From contig JAQUCZ010000013.1 in the NCBI GenBank assembly GCA_028685945.1, positions 1 to 12,850 of the forward strand: 12,850 nt of DNA, given 5' to 3'. Origin of the DNA: Sulfurimonadaceae bacterium. GTDB lineage: Bacteria; Campylobacterota; Campylobacteria; Campylobacterales; Sulfurimonadaceae. The position numbers and the translations under genes were made by a program. This document shows, piece after piece, positions 6,848 to 12,850 of the stretch (positions are counted from its first letter, which is position 1; every line of letters starts with the position of its first letter). The notes beneath the pieces are model-generated. The model had not been told where the DNA came from. It did no database searches and saw only the letters and a program-made list of their open reading frames with translations.

Positions 6848-8695
6848 TTATGCCGGTTTTTTTTCGTATGCCGCAACGATTGCATCGTCGCATTTGGGGC
6901 AGTAGTCGTGCTCTCCGTTGAGATAACCGTGTTTCGGACACACCGAAAAGAGGGGAGTCACCGTGATATAGGGGAGTTTAAACTTCGTAAGAACGTTTTT
7001 TACCATTCTGCGACACGCCTCTGCATCGGTTATTTTTTCGTGCATATACAGATGTAAAACGGTTCCTCCCGTGTACCTTGTTTGGAGTTCGTCTTGCAAC
7101 TCCAAAGCCAAAAAAGGATCGCTCGTATAATCGACGGGAAGCTGCGAACTGTTCGTATAGTAGATATCCTCGCCGCTGCCTGCTTGAAGAATATCGCCAA
7201 AGCGTTTTTTGTCCTCTTTGGCAAAACGGTAGGTTGTCCCCTCTGCGGGGGTTGCTTCGAGATTATAAAGGTTCCCCGTGCTCTCTTGGAAGCTTTGGAT
7301 CTTACGGCGCATAAACTCAAGTATCTCCAGTGCAAACTCTTGCCCTCGCTGCGAAGAAATATCATCGCGGTCATCGCTGAAGTTGCGTACCATCTCGTTC
7401 ATGCCGTTTATTCCGATCGTGGAGAAATGGTTGCCAAACCCCTTGAGGTACCTTTTGGTATAAGGGTAAAGCCCCCTCTCAAACATCTCCTGAATAAAAA
7501 CTCTTTTTTTCTCCAACGTCGATTGTGCCAACACCATCAACGCCTCAAGCCGTGCCTTCAAAGCGTTTTTATCCCCCTTGTAGAGATATCCGAGGCGTGG
7601 CATGTTGATGGTCACCACCCCTATGCTGCCCGTCATCTCCGCGCTTCCAAAAAGCCCGTTGCCCCGTCTGAGCAACTCTCTAAGATCCAACTGCAAGCGG
7701 CAACACATGCTACGCACCGCGCCCGGTTCGTAGGCGTGGGGATTTTTCACTTTGTTCCCCTGTGCATCTTGCATATACTGGCTTCCTATAAAATTTTGAA
7801 AGTAACTCGAACCTATTTTTGCCGTATTTTCAAATAAAATGTCGGTATTCTCCCCGTACCAATCGAAAGATTCGGTTATATTCACCGTAGGTATGGGAAA
7901 CGTAAAAGGGGCGCCGTTTGCATCCCCTTCGGTCATCACCTCGTAGTACGCTTTGTTGATAAGATGCATCTCCGGCTGAAAATCTTGATAGGTCAGTTCC
8001 AAAAGATTCTTTTTCCCCTGCTTTGCAACCCTTTGCATATGCCGATCGTCTGCACACAGCGTCAAAAAAAGGTGGGCATCGTTCGCGGTCGGAAACTGCT
8101 GTGCAAGATCGTCGGGAACTACCCAGTCGAGCGTAATGTTGGTAAAGGGAGATTGCCCCCAGCGCGCAGGAACGTTTAGGTTGTAGATAAAACTGCGAAC
8201 CGCTTTTTTTACCTCCGTATAGGAGAGCGCATCGGCAAAGACGTAGGGTGCCAAGTAGGTATCGAACGAGCTAAAAGCTTGGGCTCCCGCCCATTCCGAT
8301 TGCAAAATACCCAAAAAATTTGCCATCTGCCCGAGTGCTTCGCGAAAATGTTTCGGCGGGGTACTCTCGATCCGCCCCCGTACACCGTTGAACCCTTCGT
8401 TTAAAAGCGCGCGCAAGCTCCATCCGGCACAGTAGCCGCTCAAACAATCCAAATCGTGGATATGGATCGACCCCTCGCGGTGTGCGGCACCCTCCTCTTT
8501 GGAATAGATCGTATCGAGCCAAAAATTGGCAATCACCTTGCCCGCCAAATTATTCACCAGCCCCGCGTTGGAATAGCTCGTGTTGGCGTTGGCATGGATG
8601 CGCCAGTCACTTTTGTCTATGTACTCCAAAACGCTCTGTGTGGAGTTGATGCAGGTCGTATCCTCGCTTTGCTCTAAAATATGCTCTTTTTGCAT
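6848..8695 (-). CDS. nrdD: Anaerobic (class III) ribonucleoside-triphosphate reductase, large part without glycyl-radical domain
   Basis: NrdD makes deoxyribonucleotides without oxygen. The 615-residue protein has the HIHDLD segment (78-83) followed by the cysteines of CLSGYC (84, 89), the catalytic-loop motif RSMCCRL (328-334), the NLEATPAE motif (478-485) and a C-terminal zinc site C586-x2-H589-x9-C599-x2-C602. It stops 13 residues after the zinc site, before the RVxGY glycyl-radical loop, which is encoded by the next gene at 6827-6669. Only about 77 residues precede HIHDLD, against roughly 150 in E. coli, so the N-terminal ATP-cone that senses dATP seems absent. The start ATG 8695-8693 has AAGGTG seven bases upstream. 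Transcription is predicted from a Fnr-type promoter at 8773. Confidence 0.95.
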   Translation of the reverse strand: MQKEHILEQSEDTTCINSTQSVLEYIDKSDWRIHANANTSYSNAGLVNNLAGKVIANFWLDTIYSKEEGAAHREGSIHIHDLDCLSGYCAGWSLRALLNEGFNGVRGRIESTPPKHFREALGQMANFLGILQSEWAGAQAFSSFDTYLAPYVFADALSYTEVKKAVRSFIYNLNVPARWGQSPFTNITLDWVVPDDLAQQFPTANDAHLFLTLCADDRHMQRVAKQGKKNLLELTYQDFQPEMHLINKAYYEVMTEGDANGAPFTFPIPTVNITESFDWYGENTDILFENTAKIGSSYFQNFIGSQYMQDAQGNKVKNPHAYEPGAVRSMCCRLQLDLRELLRRGNGLFGSAEMTGSIGVVTINMPRLGYLYKGDKNALKARLEALMVLAQSTLEKKRVFIQEMFERGLYPYTKRYLKGFGNHFSTIGINGMNEMVRNFSDDRDDISSQRGQEFALEILEFMRRKIQSFQESTGNLYNLEATPAEGTTYRFAKEDKKRFGDILQAGSGEDIYYTNSSQLPVDYTSDPFLALELQDELQTRYTGGTVLHLYMHEKITDAEACRRMVKNVLTKFKLPYITVTPLFSVCPKHGYLNGEHDYCPKCDDAIVAAYEKKPA

Positions 8696-8747
8696 AACAA
8701 CACCTTTGTGCGATGCAACGGCCCAAAGAGAAGAAAAATGGGGAGCA

Positions 8748-8774
8748 CCGCAATTTCTTTAAAATAAATTACGG
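8748..8774 (-). other. Possible 5' leader hairpin of nrdD mRNA
   Basis: On the minus strand CCGTAATTT and AAATTGCGG can pair over nine positions (one U-G) around a nine-base loop. The stem sits at the very 5' end of the transcript inferred from the promoter. It could stabilise the mRNA; no known riboswitch is recognised. Confidence 0.35.
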
Positions 8775-8821
8775 CGTTCATTCTAGGGGAATTTTAAAAA
8801 AATAGTTTTGACCTATATCAA
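8773..8821 (-). promoter_or_regulatory. nrdD promoter with Fnr/Crp-type operator
   Basis: On the minus strand TTGAT-ATAG-GTCAA (8821-8808) is followed after 22 bp by TAGAAT (8785-8780). The inferred start near 8773 places the operator centre at -41.5, as at the other promoters here. The leader to the nrdD ATG is about 78 bases, longer than for the other genes. The operator is the core of a larger 26-bp inverted repeat. Confidence 0.82.
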
Positions 8822-8827
8822 AACTAT
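8795..8827 (-). terminator. Terminator-like stem overlapping the nrdD operator
   Basis: The inverted repeat 8802-8827 has perfect 10-base arms (ATAGTTTTGA / TCAAAACTAT) around six bases. On the minus strand it runs straight into a T tract (plus-strand A run 8796-8802). It starts 15 bases after the stop codon of the sensor gene, so it can end that transcript while also holding the nrdD operator. The stem is AU-rich, so its strength is uncertain. Confidence 0.55.
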
Positions 8828-8841
8828 GGCATGTAACAGTT

Positions 8842-9744
8842 TTACGAACAGCTTTTAAATTTTTGTGCCTCTTGAAGATTGCGTTTGAGCTTGTTGAGTC
8901 TGTTTGCCGTTTGGTGCAGCTCTTCGGTGAGCTGGATCATCATATCTTCGCTTTGCTCCATCAGTGCTTCCGCTTCGGGCGACGAAGCGATCATAGAGGA
9001 TGCGTACGCTTCGCTTTTTTCTACCGCTTCGCTTGCACTTTGGAGCGTTTCCTCGACATTTTTTAAAAAATAATCGATATGACTACATGCGATTTCAAGC
9101 TCGTTGCCGCTTGCTACTACGACGTTTTGCGCACCGCTGATCGTTCGCGAATGTGCCAAAAACGTATCGAAATTCTCTTGGATTTTTAGCACCGTACGCG
9201 CCATATAAAGGATAATAAAAAACGAAAGCACGCTCAAAGCGATCTGAATTTTGTACGCCGTAAGACGTTTTTGCATCATATGCTCTTCGTACTGATCGAC
9301 GGCATCATCCATCAGCTCCAATGTTTTGGTTCCGTTGTTGTAGATCATTTTCAGATCCTCGAGATTGTTGTCCCCCGTGAGGTAACGATCGATCAGCCGC
9401 TCCATCTCATCCCAGTGGCGTTTGACCTCTTGCATCGTCTCCTCTATATCCATATTTGAAAACTGCCGAAACCCGGAATCTTGCATACGCAAAAGGGCAA
9501 AGTTTCGGTTAAACGCTTCTCTGGCATGTTGGAGCCTCTCGTAGGCTCCCTCTTCGTTGACCAAAAGCCTATGGAGTTCAAGTACCGTTTTTTGAGAGAG
9601 CATCCGCTCCTTCCCTGCGATATTGATAAGTTTTGCATCGTTTTTTTGGTCGTAATTGAGCCAAATATTTACCGCTATAATCGTGATAAGATTCAAAGAG
9701 AGTACCAAGACTATCCATTTGATTTTTGTAGAGATCGAGTGCAC
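8842..9744 (-). CDS. Membrane receptor with NarX/PilJ-type periplasmic domain, no output kinase
   Basis: The 300-residue protein has two membrane helices (about 9-29 and 165-184) around a helical periplasmic domain. Just after the first helix lies LINIAGKERMLSQK (39-52), which matches the P-box region of the NarX/PilJ sensor family, where nitrate or nitrite binds in NarX. The family is also named after the N-terminus of type IV pilus chemotaxis transducers. After the second helix come about 115 residues that look helical and coiled-coil rich, without HAMP, histidine kinase, methyl-accepting hairpin or cyclase motifs. Translation starts at GTG 9744-9742, directly after the TAA of the Crp/Fnr gene, with GGAG five bases upstream, so the two genes form an operon. 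A role as nitrate/nitrite receptor acting with the regulator is an inference from this pairing. Confidence 0.82.
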   Translation of the reverse strand: MHSISTKIKWIVLVLSLNLITIIAVNIWLNYDQKNDAKLINIAGKERMLSQKTVLELHRLLVNEEGAYERLQHAREAFNRNFALLRMQDSGFRQFSNMDIEETMQEVKRHWDEMERLIDRYLTGDNNLEDLKMIYNNGTKTLELMDDAVDQYEEHMMQKRLTAYKIQIALSVLSFFIILYMARTVLKIQENFDTFLAHSRTISGAQNVVVASGNELEIACSHIDYFLKNVEETLQSASEAVEKSEAYASSMIASSPEAEALMEQSEDMMIQLTEELHQTANRLNKLKRNLQEAQKFKSCS

Positions 9745-10398
9745 TTAGACTCCTTCTTTAAAATACTTTGCCAACTCTTGGGGGGCGAGTACGACCGTTT
9801 GGTGGTTTCTCTCTTCAATCACCCCTTTGCGCAAAAACTTTGCCAAAACTCTCGAAAGGGTGGCGGGCTGGATGTTCAGCCTGTAGGAAACCTCGGTTTT
9901 TTTCAAACCGTTGTAGAGTTCAAGATGGTCGTGCAACATCTTTGCAACCCGTGCGGTGACGTCGTAAATCATCCCCATATTTACCGTACACTCCATCATC
10001 TGCTTTTGTTCCGCCAAAAGATTTACAAGATTGATAAGCAGCGCATTGTCGCTCTTTACGATCTGTTTAAACAAACCAAGATCAAGGGAAAGCACTTCGC
10101 TCGGCGCTATAAACTCTATATTGCTGTAACAGCTGATTGCATCGCAATGGAGCGAACCGATATTGGTGATAAGCGCTTCGTTTTTAAGGGTGTACAAAAA
10201 CACCTCGTTATCGAACCGATCCACTTTATAAAATTTTACCTCACCGCTCATTAGAAAGAAGACTCTTTGCAGATCATCCTCTTCGTACGCCAAAATCTCC
10301 GACGCTCCGTAGCGTTTGAGCTTCGCATCTTTTTCAAGTTCAAGAAGCTTTTGCGGTGCAACGTTCTCAAAAAAATGGAGTTTTGAAACCAATCCCAT
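9745..10398 (-). CDS. Crp/Fnr-family transcription regulator (Dnr/NssR-like)
   Basis: A cytoplasmic DNA-binding activator of 217 residues: an N-terminal cyclic-nucleotide-type sensor barrel (about 8-110, with FFLMSGEVKFYK), a long dimer helix (about 112-145) and a C-terminal helix-turn-helix (about 165-190). The recognition helix is QPATLSRVLAKF (177-188). It keeps the Ser-Arg pair (182-183) that contacts TTGA half-sites in Fnr, but has Ala179 where Fnr and Crp have Glu. There are no N-terminal cysteines for an oxygen-sensing Fe-S cluster; only Cys85, Cys90 and Cys137 occur. A longer frame opens with GTG at 10452. I choose ATG 10398 because GAAAGGG stands five bases before it, the N-terminus then has family-normal length, and a promoter lies between the two starts. 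It probably controls the operators in this window. Confidence 0.9.
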   Translation of the reverse strand: MGLVSKLHFFENVAPQKLLELEKDAKLKRYGASEILAYEEDDLQRVFFLMSGEVKFYKVDRFDNEVFLYTLKNEALITNIGSLHCDAISCYSNIEFIAPSEVLSLDLGLFKQIVKSDNALLINLVNLLAEQKQMMECTVNMGMIYDVTARVAKMLHDHLELYNGLKKTEVSYRLNIQPATLSRVLAKFLRKGVIEERNHQTVVLAPQELAKYFKEGV

Positions 10399-10403
10399 CG
10401 AAA

Positions 10404-10410
10404 CCCTTTC
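10404..10410 (-). promoter_or_regulatory. Shine-Dalgarno site that sets the Crp/Fnr gene start
   Basis: GAAAGGG on the minus strand, five bases before ATG 10398. The alternative GTG at 10452 has no properly spaced ribosome site. Confidence 0.7.
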
Positions 10411-10419
10411 GGCAATTTT

Positions 10420-10468
10420 ATCGCTTAGTGTAACTAAAAAATATTTCTTCACCCTTGATACAAATTAA
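10420..10468 (-). promoter_or_regulatory. Probable Crp/Fnr gene promoter with degenerate operator (autoregulation)
   Basis: On the minus strand TTAAT-TTGT-ATCAA (10468-10455) has one perfect and one 4-of-5 half-site. It is followed after 22 bp by TACACT (10432-10427), a 4-of-6 match to the -10 consensus. The inferred start is 10420 and the operator centre again falls at -41.5. The weaker match is why confidence is lower than for the other four. Confidence 0.55.
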
Positions 10469-10488
10469 GATATCTCTTAGGCGTTTTG

Positions 10489-11658
10489 CTACGAAACCCT
10501 TTCGCCCCAGAGCAAAACAGGCGCAAATTTCCATGCCCAGCTTATGAAGAGGAGTACGAAAAGCGTTATGGAGAGATCAAAAAGCCAAAAAATGTTCATA
10601 TCAAACGTAAAAGCAAGAGAGAAAAGCGCCCGCGCAATCACTACGAGATTAAGCAGATAAAAAAGTTTTACGGTGTAACCGTTGGCATGTGGCGGCTGAC
10701 CGGAGTGCCCAAGAGCTACTCTCGTACCGAAGCCGATAAGCATTACCGTAACAAACCCAAGTGCAAAGAGGTGAAGTTGCAGCTGCATCGTCGCGGTATG
10801 AAAATAGATCCCGTACAATTCAAAAACAGCACCGAAGAGAAACGCAAAAACAAACCAAGCAAGCGCAATATGCAAAATTTTCAAAATGGCAGGAGCGTTT
10901 TTAAAATCTACATGCCATCGTAAAAACTCGTAAAGAACATAGCCGCCCAAAAGAAGATCGAGCGCGATGTTTAAAAACGGTGCAACTCCCAAAAGCAACA
11001 CCTTAAGCGCCAAGCTTACAAATACGACGGGGGCAAAAAAGCTGTTTTTTGCAGCGTGCGAATGGCTAAAAAAAGGCACCATCCTCTGCGCGACGCTAAA
11101 AGTGACGTACACGAAATAGAGATAAAAAACGAAGCTACTCGGCGATGCTACGAAATTTGCAAAATACAAGGCGTACCATAAAAGCCCGATCCCTCCCGCA
11201 TAAAACCCCAGCAGTATCCAAAACGGGTCTGCACGCACTGCGATGTTGGCATGTGTGTAGAGCTTTTGCAGCACGAAAAGCACCATGCCAAATGCACCGA
11301 CAAGCGCAATAAAACTAAGCACAAAAAGCCAAAAAGAAAAAAGCGCACCGATATAAAACAAAACGGATGCACCGCAAGAGAGCGCCAAAAGTTTTAGGTA
11401 GTAGCTTTGTTTAATGGGTTCTTGCGCCGTAAAGCGCGGGTACGTGGTAAAAATAAACCCGACGAAAAAGTTTGTAAACACAAGGTAAAAGAGAGAAAAA
11501 CCATGAAAATCCAACGGTTGCATCTCTAAAACCGCCACCCCTTTATAGGCTAATAAAAACAAAACCATAGAAATGAGAGCATTAAGCACTCCGAGCAAAA
11601 AGAATGGCTGATGCACCTGCGAGAAAAAATAAGCGTGTTTGCTTGAAAATGTCGGCAT
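10489..11658 (-). CDS. nnrS: NnrS family membrane protein (nitric oxide stress)
   Basis: NnrS proteins are haem- and copper-containing membrane proteins, usually controlled by NO-responsive Crp/Fnr regulators, that help cells tolerate nitrosative stress. The 389-residue product has about twelve hydrophobic helices. It shows family signatures: an early Gln-His-Gln-Pro-Phe-Phe segment (VHQPFFLLG), RMVPFF in the middle, a histidine-rich QLQLHLFALG and the late TRVALGHSGQP motif. The frame could open at 11682, but I place the start at ATG 11658-11656. The earlier ATG lies in the promoter -10 and upstream of the inferred transcription start, whereas AAGGAT precedes 11658 by seven bases. The next gene, a Crp/Fnr regulator, starts about 90 bases downstream. 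Confidence 0.92.
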   Translation of the reverse strand: MPTFSSKHAYFFSQVHQPFFLLGVLNALISMVLFLLAYKGVAVLEMQPLDFHGFSLFYLVFTNFFVGFIFTTYPRFTAQEPIKQSYYLKLLALSCGASVLFYIGALFSFWLFVLSFIALVGAFGMVLFVLQKLYTHANIAVRADPFWILLGFYAGGIGLLWYALYFANFVASPSSFVFYLYFVYVTFSVAQRMVPFFSHSHAAKNSFFAPVVFVSLALKVLLLGVAPFLNIALDLLLGGYVLYEFLRWHVDFKNAPAILKILHIALAWFVFAFLFGAVFELYGIYFHTATMQLQLHLFALGFVTVMLIGFGTRVALGHSGQPPHANGYTVKLFYLLNLVVIARALFSLAFTFDMNIFWLFDLSITLFVLLFISWAWKFAPVLLWGERVS

Positions 11659-11673
11659 AATAAATATCCTTTT

Positions 11674-11722
11674 TTGCCACATTATAAGTAAAAAAAATCT
11701 TTGAGAGTTTGATATGTATCAA
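11674..11722 (-). promoter_or_regulatory. nnrS promoter with Fnr/Crp-type operator
   Basis: On the minus strand TTGAT-ACAT-ATCAA (11722-11709) is followed after 22 bp by consensus TATAAT (11686-11681). The inferred start is A at 11674, with the operator centre at -41.5. The leader is only about 15 bases and consists mostly of the ribosome site. The operator has the classical Fnr TTGAT/ATCAA arms. Confidence 0.87.
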
Positions 11723-11749
11723 CTTTTTAGTAGTTTTTTATCGACACTC

Positions 11750-11780
11750 CCGCATACCGACTGCATCGCTCGGTATGCGG
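11750..11780 (-). terminator. Strong hairpin after the flotillin-like gene
   Basis: Perfect 11-base arms CCGCATACCGA / TCGGTATGCGG enclose nine bases, starting ten bases after the stop codon of the flotillin-like gene. It is GC-rich and well placed as a transcription terminator or mRNA end stabiliser. No T tract follows on the minus strand, so intrinsic termination is uncertain. A second small repeat, ATTAAG-TG-CTTAAT at 11781-11794, overlaps the stop codon. Confidence 0.5.
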
Positions 11781-11789
11781 ATTAAGTGC

Positions 11790-12850
11790 TTAATTGTTCG
11801 GTATATTTTTGGTAACTTCAGACGTCTCTTTCTGAATTTTTTGTTTTGTGGCATGCGTATTTTGATTTGGCGTATTTTTGTTTGCTTCAAAACCCAACAT
11901 CTCTTGGATCGAATCTCCTCCAAGCCCCGTAATCCCTAATTCGTGTAGTAGGTTATCAACTAAAGGTGATTGCATTTTATACTTTAATGCGTTATTTAAA
12001 ATCTGATCCGGCAAACTCCCGACCTCTGCACTTGAAGAGACGCCCTGAGAAGTACCTCCGCCGCTACCGAATAATCCATCGGCTTGTAAGATTTTAATAC
12101 TATCGATTTTTTCCATCGGTTTGACACTTTGCTCAATAATTTTTGGCAATTCAGCGATGAGTCTTAATTTGATTTGGTAGGCTATTTGTTCTGCAGAGAG
12201 TCTGTTTTCAGCTTCGTTAATCGACTCTTTACCTTTTGCTTCAACTGCATATTTTTTCTCATCGGCTTCGGCTACGATCATAATCGCATCGGCTTCCCCT
12301 TGAGCTTTGATTTTTGTAGAATCTGCAATATCTTGCGCGGCTTTTTTCTCCGCTTCTGCCCCGACTATAATAGCCACGGCTTCTCTTTGAGCTTTCTTTT
12401 CCGCTTCAACAATTTCAATGAGTTTATCTCTTTGCGCGATTGCTACTTCTCTTGCCGTAATAACGGCCTCTTCCTCCGTAACCGCCAATGCTCTTGCTTT
12501 GTCGGCTTTTGCTTTTGCATTCGATTCCTCTTCGGATTTGTTTGAAATAGCAATATCTTTTGCTATACGAACCTCTTCAAGCCTTTGCTCTTTTTGAATT
12601 CTTGTTTCTTCCGTTTGGCGCTCGTTTGTGATTCTCTCTCTATTTGTTTCTTCTCTCGCTTTAATTTTTGCATTTTCGGCATTTTTAAACTGTTCGGCTT
12701 CTTTTTCTGCCGTTTCTGCATCGAGTTCGGCTTTTCTTATTGCAATTTCTCTCTTTTGCTCAAGCTCGGCGTACTCTTCATCTTTTTCAATAGTTAACGA
12801 CTGTCTCTTGGTATCAAGATTTTTCTTCTCAATTTCGACTTTGGTATCCT
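11790..12850 (-). CDS. Flotillin/YqiK-like SPFH protein, C-terminal part (cut by window edge)
   Basis: The frame is open from the right edge (first full codon at 12848) to TAA at 11792-11790, giving 352 visible residues. Most of it is a very long charged coiled coil of Glu-Ala-Lys-type repeats (EAEKKAQ, GAEAEKKAAQDIAD, GEADAIMIVAEADEKK), the hallmark of the flotillin domain behind an SPFH domain. A segment AEQIAYQIKLRLIAELPKII follows, then a Gly/Ser-rich linker (LFGSGGGTSQGVSSS) and an Asn/Thr/Lys-rich tail. The membrane anchor and SPFH domain expected at the N-terminus are outside the window. Flotillins scaffold membrane microdomains; a link to the anaerobic genes is not evident and a hairpin separates them. 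A TTG at 12488 could be mistaken for a start, but the same coiled coil continues upstream of it. Confidence 0.88.
   Translation of the reverse strand, partial: DTKVEIEKKNLDTKRQSLTIEKDEEYAELEQKREIAIRKAELDAETAEKEAEQFKNAENAKIKAREETNRERITNERQTEETRIQKEQRLEEVRIAKDIAISNKSEEESNAKAKADKARALAVTEEEAVITAREVAIAQRDKLIEIVEAEKKAQREAVAIIVGAEAEKKAAQDIADSTKIKAQGEADAIMIVAEADEKKYAVEAKGKESINEAENRLSAEQIAYQIKLRLIAELPKIIEQSVKPMEKIDSIKILQADGLFGSGGGTSQGVSSSAEVGSLPDQILNNALKYKMQSPLVDNLLHELGITGLGGDSIQEMLGFEANKNTPNQNTHATKQKIQKETSEVTKNIPNN

Noticed and set aside
6828..6850. Sequencing error or recent frameshift breaking nrdD
   Set aside because: The break has a proper stop, a 20-base gap, a strong ribosome site and a start codon, and it falls exactly between the zinc site and the radical loop. 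A single indel would not create all of these, although raw reads were not available to prove it.
9481..10254. Plus-strand frame of 257 codons
   Set aside because: It is antisense to both the sensor and the Crp/Fnr gene, which have clear domains, ribosome sites and coupling.
10399..10452. GTG start adding 18 residues to the Crp/Fnr regulator
   Set aside because: It lacks a properly spaced ribosome site, the extension is unlike the family N-terminus, and the inferred promoter starts downstream of it.
11659..11682. Earlier ATG adding eight residues to NnrS
   Set aside because: That ATG overlaps the TATAAT -10 element and lies before the inferred transcription start; a ribosome site precedes the ATG at 11658 instead.
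1..12850. tRNA, rRNA, CRISPR array, transposase or NarL/NarP-type response regulator genes
   Set aside because: None was found on either strand; the window is almost filled by the genes listed, and no regularly spaced repeats occur.

Overview
The window looks like a chromosomal segment from a Campylobacterota (Epsilonproteobacteria) nitrate reducer. The evidence is a periplasmic nitrate reductase cluster in the order napA-napG-napH-napB-napF, with a long NapA (939 residues), no napC and NapG/NapH as the quinol route, plus compact gene packing. Base composition (mid-40s percent GC by eye) and lifestyle fit Sulfurovum- or Sulfuricurvum-like sulfur oxidisers better than Campylobacter, but the genus is an inference. 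Every gene I accept is on the minus strand, so transcription runs from high to low coordinates.

Reading in the direction of transcription: (1) 12850-11790, the C-terminal two thirds or so of a flotillin/YqiK-like SPFH protein. (2) 11658-10489, NnrS, a membrane protein linked to nitric oxide tolerance. (3) 10398-9745, a Crp/Fnr-family regulator, directly followed by 9744-8842, a membrane protein with a NarX/PilJ-type periplasmic sensor domain but no kinase. (4) 8695-6848, 6827-6669 and 6685-6047, an anaerobic (class III) ribonucleotide reductase whose glycyl-radical domain is a separate 52-residue gene, followed by its radical-SAM activase NrdG. (5) 5980-5678, a small cytochrome c553. (6) 5385-1, the nap operon, cut inside napF at the left edge.

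The most striking feature is shared control. Four transcription units (nnrS, nrdD, cytochrome c553, nap) each carry a Fnr-type palindrome (TTGAY-N4-RTCAA) whose centre lies exactly 41.5 bp upstream of the start inferred from a good -10 hexamer. This is class II activator geometry. A fifth, weaker copy with the same geometry precedes the Crp/Fnr gene itself. The regulator lacks the N-terminal cysteine cluster of true Fnr, so it is more likely a Dnr/NnrR/NssR-like sensor of nitrogen oxides or another signal. I read the window as one compact anaerobic-nitrate regulon: regulator, candidate nitrate/nitrite receptor, nitrate reductase, electron carrier, NO-stress protein and oxygen-independent dNTP synthesis.

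No tRNA, rRNA, CRISPR array, insertion sequence or phage gene was seen.
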